Shown in pieces: positions 13,666 through 18,616 of a DNA stretch of 18,616 nt. The stretch spans positions 1 to 18,616 of the forward strand of contig CAKQXG010000025.1 in assembly GCA_934281515.1 (NCBI GenBank), written 5' to 3'. Position 1 is the stretch's first letter. Every line of letters starts with the position of its first letter. Under the pieces are notes generated by a model. The model saw only the letters and a program-made list of their open reading frames with translations. It did no database searches and was not told the origin of the DNA. This DNA comes from an uncultured Clostridia bacterium. Its GTDB lineage: Bacteria > Bacillota > Clostridia > Christensenellales > CAG-314. The translations under genes and the position numbers were made by a program.

Positions 13666-14616
13666 ATGAACAAAATTACCATCATCGGAAGCGGACGCGT
13701 CGGTTCGACGATTGCCTACTCCCTTACTTGCCGCGGACTTGCGCAGGAGATCGTCATCATCGACATTGCCGCCGACCGCGCCATGGGCGAAGCGCAAGAC
13801 ATCAGACAAGGTCTCAGCTACGACAGCAGCTGCATTGTGTATGCCGGCAACTACGAAGACGCCGTAAATTCCGACATTGTCATCATCACGTCGGGCATAG
13901 CGCGCAAACCGGGTCAATCTCGTCTGGAACTTATTCAGACCAATATCGGCATTCAGAAGTCCATCATTCCGCAAATCACCAAATATGCGCCTAACGCCGT
14001 GTATATCATGGTCAGCAACCCCGTCGACATACTTACATACTCGTTCTGCCGTTTGTCGGGTGTTCCCGAACACAAGGTTATCGGTAGCGGCGCAATCATC
14101 GACACGGCTCGTCTGCGTAGTCGTATTGCCGAGTACTGCGGATTGGAAGTCGGCAACGTACACGCCTATATGTTCGGCGAGCACGGCGACAGCGGATTTA
14201 CTCCCTGGAGCCTTGCACGTATCGCAGGTATGCACGTTGAGGAGTATCAGGCGGCGGTGGAGTCGGAAGAAAACGAAATCTTTACTACTAAAATCGACAT
14301 CCCCGAAATCGAAAAATACGTTCGCGAGTCGGGCAGCAAAGTTATCTCTCGCAAAGGCGCAACGTTCTACGCAATCGCCAGCACCGTTTGCTACATTGTC
14401 AAGGCAGTGCTTACCGGCAGCAACACGGCAATGACCGTATCTGCAATGATGCACGGCGAGTACGGCATCGAAGACGTATGCCTCAGCACGCTTAACATCG
14501 TCGGTCGCAACGGTATCAGCGGCAAAATCAACAGCAAGCTTACCGAAGAGGAAGTTGCCAAACTGCAACACAGTGCAGACGTGTTGAAAGCGACAATCGC
14601 ACAAGTAACGCTGTAA
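13666..14616 (+). CDS. Lactate/malate dehydrogenase family enzyme, malate-type specificity residue
   Basis: The enzyme reduces a 2-oxoacid with NADH. The 316-residue protein has the GSGRVG Rossmann motif at 8-13, Asp33 for NAD, and the catalytic set D146, R149 and H173 (GEHGD). Overall it is LDH-like: GQSRLELIQTN, GEHGDS and KGATFYAIA. The specificity loop reads ARKPG, with Arg80 at the position (102 in LDH numbering) where lactate dehydrogenases have Gln and malate dehydrogenases have Arg. In Geobacillus LDH a Gln-to-Arg change at this site is known to shift specificity to oxaloacetate. Fumarase follows 64 bases downstream, so malate dehydrogenase is the better guess, though automated annotation would likely say L-lactate dehydrogenase. 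The start has AAGGAGG 8 bases upstream. It is the first gene of the operon. Confidence 0.9.
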   Translation: MNKITIIGSGRVGSTIAYSLTCRGLAQEIVIIDIAADRAMGEAQDIRQGLSYDSSCIVYAGNYEDAVNSDIVIITSGIARKPGQSRLELIQTNIGIQKSIIPQITKYAPNAVYIMVSNPVDILTYSFCRLSGVPEHKVIGSGAIIDTARLRSRIAEYCGLEVGNVHAYMFGEHGDSGFTPWSLARIAGMHVEEYQAAVESEENEIFTTKIDIPEIEKYVRESGSKVISRKGATFYAIASTVCYIVKAVLTGSNTAMTVSAMMHGEYGIEDVCLSTLNIVGRNGISGKINSKLTEEEVAKLQHSADVLKATIAQVTL

Positions 14617-14639
14617 TGCAAGACATTAAAACCTGCTTA

Positions 14640-14658
14640 ACGCCGATAAGTGCGGCGT
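14640..14658 (+). other. Intercistronic hairpin before fumC
   Basis: ACGCCG (14640-14645) pairs with CGGCGT (14653-14658). There is no T tract, so it is not a terminator; it could mark RNA processing or stability between the first two genes. Confidence 0.4.
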
Positions 14659-14680
14659 AACCGACTAACGGAGAAAACAA

Positions 14681-16057
14681 ATGGAATATCGTATTGAAAA
14701 GGACACCATGGGCGAAATGAAGGTGCCTGCCGACAAGTACTGGGGCGCACAGACGGAACGTAGCCACGAAAACTTTCGTATCGGCACCGAAGTCATGCCC
14801 CGAGAGATAACTCACGCTTTCGGCATACTCAAAAAAGCGGCAGCGATAGCCAACTTCAATCTCGGCAAACTGTCCGAAGAGAAGAAAAACGTCATCGTGC
14901 AAGTGTGCGACGAGGTGATTGACGGCAAACTTAACGACCACTTCCCTCTTGTCGTATGGCAGACGGGCAGCGGTACGCAATCCAACATGAATGCCAACGA
15001 AGTCATTGCCAATCGCGGCAATCAGATTGCCGAAACCAAATTATTGCACTCCAACGACGACATCAACAAGTCGCAAAGCAGTAACGACACATTCCCGACA
15101 GCCATGCATATTGCCGCGGTGATTGCAATCGAGGACAAACTGTTTCCTGCAATCGACCACTTTGTGGCGACGCTCAAACGTCTCGAAGCGGAAAACGAAG
15201 GTATTGTCAAGAGTGGTCGTACCCACTTGCAAGACGCCGTACCCATTGCTTTTTCGCAAGAAATCAGCGGTTGGCGCGCTATGGCGGAGAAGGCTAAGGC
15301 TCAAATAGCGTTGTCGTTGGCAGGACTTAAAGAACTTGCCTTGGGCGGCACTGCGGTAGGCACGGGACTTAACGCTCCCGAGGGCTTCGACACGGAAGTC
15401 GCCAAACAAGTCAGCATTGCCACGGGCAAGGATTTTGTTACAAACGACAACAAGTTCCATGCTCTTACAAGCAAGGACGCAATGGTGTTTGCCCACGGCG
15501 CAATGAAGGCATTGGCATGCAATCTGATGAAGATTGCCAACGACGTGCGTTGGCTTGCCAGCGGTCCGCGTGACGGCTTGGGAGAAATTTTTATTCCCGA
15601 AAACGAACCTGGCAGTTCCATCATGCCCGGCAAGGTCAACCCCACGCAGTGCGAGAGCATGACAATGGTTGCCGTACAAGTGATGGCAAACGACGTTGCC
15701 GTTACCGTAGGCGCAAGCCAGGGCAACTTCGAGCTTAACGTGTTTATGCCTGTCATTGCGTACAACTTTTTGCAATCGGCGCGTTTGCTTGCCGATGGTA
15801 TCATGAGCTTTACCGACAAGTGTGTGTATGGCATTCGTGCCAACAAGGAAAAGATGGCGCACAATCTGCACAACTCTTTGATGCTTGTCACTGCGCTAAA
15901 TCCATACATCGGTTACGAAAACGCCGCCAAAACGGCAAAACTTGCCTACAAGGAAAACATCTCGCTTAAAGAAGCTTGCGTAAAACTCGGTTTCCTGACG
16001 GCAGAACGCTTCGACGAAGTGTTTCATCCCGAACAAATGGCTTACCCTCATAAATAA
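14681..16057 (+). CDS. fumC: Class II fumarate hydratase
   Basis: FumC interconverts fumarate and L-malate without an iron-sulfur cluster. The 458-residue length is standard. It begins YRIEKDTMGEMKVPADKYWG and contains WQTGSGTQSNMNANEV, SGRTHLQDAVP with the active-site histidine at about 182, and the superfamily signature GSSIMPGKVNP at 311-321 with the catalytic serine on the flexible loop. The start is supported by CGGAG 7 bases upstream. It lies between the dehydrogenase and hdrB, with an 11-base gap to the latter, so these genes are probably co-transcribed. The oxygen-stable class is notable in an apparent anaerobe, where iron-sulfur class I fumarases are common. Confidence 0.97.
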   Translation: MEYRIEKDTMGEMKVPADKYWGAQTERSHENFRIGTEVMPREITHAFGILKKAAAIANFNLGKLSEEKKNVIVQVCDEVIDGKLNDHFPLVVWQTGSGTQSNMNANEVIANRGNQIAETKLLHSNDDINKSQSSNDTFPTAMHIAAVIAIEDKLFPAIDHFVATLKRLEAENEGIVKSGRTHLQDAVPIAFSQEISGWRAMAEKAKAQIALSLAGLKELALGGTAVGTGLNAPEGFDTEVAKQVSIATGKDFVTNDNKFHALTSKDAMVFAHGAMKALACNLMKIANDVRWLASGPRDGLGEIFIPENEPGSSIMPGKVNPTQCESMTMVAVQVMANDVAVTVGASQGNFELNVFMPVIAYNFLQSARLLADGIMSFTDKCVYGIRANKEKMAHNLHNSLMLVTALNPYIGYENAAKTAKLAYKENISLKEACVKLGFLTAERFDEVFHPEQMAYPHK

Positions 16058-16068
16058 AGGTAATTGAT

Positions 16069-16845
16069 ATGAATATTCCTTACTATCCCGGTTGTACGCT
16101 GAAAACGCAGGGCAAACAGTTGGACGTTTACGCAAGATTGTCTGCCGAAGCGTTGGGCGTAACAATGGACGAAATCGACAATTGGCAGTGTTGCGGCGGC
16201 AGTTACGGCACAAGCCGCGACGAAATAGCAACTAAGTTGTCGTCGGTGCGCGCGCTTGACTACGCCAAACATAACGGCGGCAAGCTGCTTACGCTGTGTT
16301 CGGCGTGTCACAACGTGCTTAAACGGGTCAACGACGATATGGCGCACGACGACAACATACGCGCCAAGGCAAACAACTACATGCAACTTGACGAGCCTTA
16401 CGGCGGCGAAACGCAGGTAATACACTACCTGGAAATGCTGCGCGACATGGTCGGTTGGGACAATATCCGTAGCAAAGTAGTCAACCCTATCGGCAAAAAA
16501 GTAGGCGCATACTACGGATGCTTGCTGTTGCGCCCCGGGAAAGTTATGGCGTTTGACAACCCCGAAAATCCGACGATTATCGAAGACTTTTTGTCGGCTA
16601 TCGGCGCAACTCCCGTCAAATACCCCATGCGCAACGAGTGTTGCGGCGCATATGTCGGTTTGAAGAACGACGACTTGCCGGCAAAACGTAGCGGCATGGT
16701 ACTCAACAGTGCCAAGGAGGCCGGTGCCGAAATAGTGGTTACCGCATGTCCGTTGTGTCTGTACAACCTCAATAAGCACAACGATACCGACGTCAAAGTG
16801 ATGTATTTCACCGAATTGTTGGCGGAAGCCTTGGGGGTGAAGTAG
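16069..16845 (+). CDS. hdrB: HdrB-like heterodisulfide reductase subunit
   Basis: HdrB carries the non-cubane 4Fe-4S clusters that reduce the CoM-S-S-CoB heterodisulfide in methanogens; in bacteria the acceptor is usually unknown. The 258-residue protein has two complete CCG domains: C9, C41-C42, C77, C80, and C151, C191-C192, C227, C230, so every cluster ligand is present. It is soluble. The start follows fumC by 11 bases with AAGG upstream. hdrC follows after a single base and hdrA after that, giving the order B-C-A. Placement behind a malate-type dehydrogenase and fumarase points to a role near fumarate, as with the HdrB/HdrC-like TfrB subunit of thiol:fumarate reductase in methanogens (analogy only; no flavoprotein subunit is in the window). 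Confidence 0.92.
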   Translation: MNIPYYPGCTLKTQGKQLDVYARLSAEALGVTMDEIDNWQCCGGSYGTSRDEIATKLSSVRALDYAKHNGGKLLTLCSACHNVLKRVNDDMAHDDNIRAKANNYMQLDEPYGGETQVIHYLEMLRDMVGWDNIRSKVVNPIGKKVGAYYGCLLLRPGKVMAFDNPENPTIIEDFLSAIGATPVKYPMRNECCGAYVGLKNDDLPAKRSGMVLNSAKEAGAEIVVTACPLCLYNLNKHNDTDVKVMYFTELLAEALGVK

Positions 16846-16846
16846 C

Positions 16847-17233
16847 ATGGACAAACAACTTTTGCAAGAAGAGCTGATTGCTCGCAGCGGCACGCAAGTC
16901 GCCAAATGCATGAAGTGCGGCAAGTGTTCGGGGCGTTGCCCGGCGTTTAAGCAAATGGACATCAAACCGCACCAATTTGTGTCATATCTGGCGCAAGGCA
17001 AAATCGACAAGCTGATGCAAAGCAAGGCTATATGGTATTGCTTGTCGTGCATGGAGTGCGTGGAACGTTGTCCGCGCGGAGTTGCTCCTCAACAAGTGGT
17101 AGAGGCTGTCCGCACTACGGTTACACGCATGCAAGGTAACAACGGCGTCGTTGCGGAGGACATTCCGCCTATGGTTACCGACCTTGTGCCTCAACAGTTG
17201 TTGGTGACGGCTTACAGAAAGTACAACAAGTGA
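16847..17233 (+). CDS. hdrC: HdrC-like 4Fe-4S electron-transfer subunit
   Basis: HdrC passes electrons from HdrA to HdrB through two 4Fe-4S clusters. The 128-residue protein shows both binding motifs in full: C21, C24, C27, C31 and C65, C68, C71, C75, each followed by Pro. No membrane segment is present, so this is the soluble type and not a DsrM/HdrE-linked membrane form. The ATG comes one base after the hdrB stop, and a G-rich stretch in the end of hdrB may serve as ribosome binding site, so translation is probably coupled. After it the operon has an unusual 129-base gap with a hairpin and repeats before hdrA. Confidence 0.93.
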   Translation: MDKQLLQEELIARSGTQVAKCMKCGKCSGRCPAFKQMDIKPHQFVSYLAQGKIDKLMQSKAIWYCLSCMECVERCPRGVAPQQVVEAVRTTVTRMQGNNGVVAEDIPPMVTDLVPQQLLVTAYRKYNK

Positions 17234-17255
17234 CCGAGCCGCTCGACTGCGGTCA
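17231..17255 (+). other. Hairpin at the hdrC stop codon
   Basis: TGACCG (17231-17236, including the hdrC stop) pairs with CGGTCA (17250-17255), with a possible GAG/CTC stem inside. There is no T tract after it. It could affect mRNA stability or partial termination before hdrA. Confidence 0.4.
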
Positions 17256-17264
17256 ACTTACAAA

Positions 17265-17353
17265 TATCTTAAAAACGCTTCAAAAGACACATTAAACAAC
17301 CTTAAGCGGCACGTTAAAAAGCCTTTAAGGTCACATTAAACAACTTTTAAGAG
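17265..17353. repeat. Imperfect tandem repeat of about 22 bp upstream of hdrA
   Basis: Units begin at 17288, 17310 and 17332, exactly 22 bases apart. The core is CACATTAAACAAC, identical in the first and third and CACGTTAAAAAGC in the second, followed in each by a (C)TTTAAG-like half. A more diverged unit starts at 17265. The last unit ends ten bases before the hdrA start codon. Two helical turns per unit put all copies on one DNA face, as in a multi-site operator; a decayed repeat or an RNA-protein binding array is also possible. Confidence 0.6.
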
Positions 17354-17362
17354 AGAATACAA

Positions 17363-18616
17363 ATGCAAAGAATCGGTGTATTTATTTGTTGGTGCGGCAG
17401 TAATATTGCCGCAACGGTAGACGTGGAACGGCTTGCCGCCGCCATAAAGTCCGAACCGGGCGTGGTGTACTCTGCCGACTACCAATACATGTGCTCGGAA
17501 AACGGACAACAACTTATCAAAAATGCCATACGCGACTACAATCTGACGGGCATTGTCATCGGCTCGTGTTCGCCGCGTATGCACGAAGCTACCTTCCGCA
17601 AAGCGGCGGAAAGCGTGGGACTCAACCCGTATATGGTGGAAGTCGCCAACCTGCGCGAACAATGCAGTTGGATACACAAGGACAAGGAAGAGGCCACTGC
17701 CAAAGCAATGATATTGTTGCGCACGGCAATTGCCAAGGTACGCCTTGACGCTCCGTTGGTTGCAGGCGAAAGTCCCGTTGTCAAGCGTGCATTGGTCATC
17801 GGCGGCGGTATTGCGGGTATACAAGCTGCGTTGGACATTGCCGAGGCAGGCTTCCCCGTGGATATTGTGGAGAAGAATCCTACAATCGGCGGTCGTATGG
17901 CGCAACTGGACAAAACATTCCCCACCTTGGACTGCTCGGCGTGCATACTTACGCCCAAAATGGTAGACTGCGCTCAAAGCGACAAAATCGACATTTTGTC
18001 TTACAGCGAAGTGGAAAGCGTCAAGGGCTTTGTCGGCAACTTCAAGGTGACAATCCGCAAAAAGGCTCGTTACGTTGACGAAACCAAATGCACCGGTTGC
18101 AAGGTGTGCATGGAAAAATGTCCGTCCAAAAAGGGACTTAACGAGTTCAATATGGGGCTTAACAATCGCACGGCAATCTACATTCCGTTTGCGCAAGCTA
18201 TCCCCAACGTTGCGGTGATTGATCCGCAACAGTGTATTAAACTCAAAACGGGCAAGTGCGGTATTTGCAGCAAATTTTGCGGCGCAGGCGCAATCAACTA
18301 CGAGATGAAGGACGAACTTGTCGAGCGTGAGTACGGCGCAATCGTGGTTGCAACAGGTTTCCGTCCCATTGCTCTGGACAACTTCAACGAGTACGGCTAC
18401 GCTGACAACAAGGACGTTGTCACTTCGTTGGAACTGGAACGTCTGATGAATGCGGCAGGCCCCACAAACGGCGTGTTGTTGCGTCCGTCGGACGGTACAC
18501 ACCCGAAGGTTATCACATTTATTCAATGCGTAGGTTCTCGTGATGTTTCCGGTTGCGGCAAGCCCTATTGCAGCAAGATCTGTTGCATGTACACGGCAAA
18601 GCACGCAATGCTTATC
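17363..18616 (+). CDS. hdrA: HdrA-like FAD/Fe-S heterodisulfide reductase subunit, 3' end beyond window
   Basis: HdrA is the flavoprotein core of heterodisulfide reductase complexes, where its FAD can bifurcate electrons between ferredoxin and HdrB/C. The first 418 residues are visible. They show an N-terminal domain (RIGVFICWCGSN, with C9, C11, C44 and C69 as candidate cluster ligands), the FAD motif GGGIAG at 147-152, the HdrA signature TLDCSACILTPKM near 188-200, a ferredoxin-like cluster C243, C246, C249, C253, a second C291, C299, C302, C306, and the C-rich block C389, C398, C403, C407, C408. The ATG at 17363 has AAGAGAG upstream. The gene is cut by the window edge, so possible fusions to MvhD or further ferredoxin domains cannot be judged. 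It is the last visible gene of the operon. Confidence 0.93.
   Translation, partial: MQRIGVFICWCGSNIAATVDVERLAAAIKSEPGVVYSADYQYMCSENGQQLIKNAIRDYNLTGIVIGSCSPRMHEATFRKAAESVGLNPYMVEVANLREQCSWIHKDKEEATAKAMILLRTAIAKVRLDAPLVAGESPVVKRALVIGGGIAGIQAALDIAEAGFPVDIVEKNPTIGGRMAQLDKTFPTLDCSACILTPKMVDCAQSDKIDILSYSEVESVKGFVGNFKVTIRKKARYVDETKCTGCKVCMEKCPSKKGLNEFNMGLNNRTAIYIPFAQAIPNVAVIDPQQCIKLKTGKCGICSKFCGAGAINYEMKDELVEREYGAIVVATGFRPIALDNFNEYGYADNKDVVTSLELERLMNAAGPTNGVLLRPSDGTHPKVITFIQCVGSRDVSGCGKPYCSKICCMYTAKHAMLI

Noticed and set aside
13588..14604. Minus-strand ORF of 338 codons opposite the dehydrogenase
   Set aside because: Shadow frame with His/Cys/Asp-rich low-information sequence; the opposite strand has full catalytic motifs.
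17265..17353. CRISPR array
   Set aside because: Units are only about 22 bp in direct tandem without unique spacers, and there are no cas genes.
16048..18604. Minus-strand ORFs of 334 and 422 codons opposite hdrB, hdrC and hdrA
   Set aside because: Shadows of the Hdr genes, whose cysteine motifs are intact on the plus strand.

Overview
The window looks like chromosomal DNA of an anaerobic member of the Clostridia (Bacillota), probably an uncultured gut-type lineage. The evidence is the mix of a type III glutamine synthetase, a YlmH-type S4 protein, a CofE-like ligase in a clade that normally lacks coenzyme F420, stand-alone HdrB/HdrC/HdrA subunits, strong AGGAGG-type ribosome binding sites and sigma-A promoters with 17-bp spacers. 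The lineage is an inference. No rRNA, tRNA, CRISPR, transposase or phage gene is visible.

Layout. 1-1217: plsX on the minus strand, apparently monocistronic, between its own promoter and terminator. 1393-2793: a plus-strand acetyltransferase-like gene. 2894-4633: ylmH (minus) and an Mrp/NBP35 ATPase (plus), divergent from two promoters whose -35 boxes are only 5 bp apart; the ylmH transcript looks leaderless. 4728-4832: a strong nested hairpin and repeats at the convergent mrp/glnN junction. 4842-6872: glnN (minus). 7125-8447: a CofE-like gene (minus) behind a short leader that carries three hairpins, two followed by U7 tracts and one burying the Shine-Dalgarno. 8651-9511: an M14 peptidase (plus). 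9701-11304: pyk (minus) with a perfect 18-bp palindrome in its leader. 11475-13223: a MATE transporter (plus), possibly coupled to a 21-codon upstream ORF.

13339 to the right edge is the most interesting block. A plus-strand operon with a leader of about 290 nt encodes an LDH-fold dehydrogenase with Arg at the malate/lactate specificity position, then fumarase C, then HdrB-, HdrC- and HdrA-like subunits; hdrA runs off the window. Malate dehydrogenase plus fumarase would interconvert oxaloacetate, malate and fumarate. Their linkage to a heterodisulfide-reductase-type electron-transfer complex suggests C4-dicarboxylate metabolism coupled to flavin-based or thiol-based electron transfer. A phased array of about 22-bp repeats sits between hdrC and hdrA.

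Across the window the palindromic octamer ATACGTAT occurs five times, four of them in intergenic DNA, against about 0.3 expected by chance. It may be a regulator site. No wholly new multi-gene defence or mobile system was found. The best candidates for undescribed biology are the CofE-like leader switch and the mdh-like/fumC/hdrBCA operon with its repeat array.
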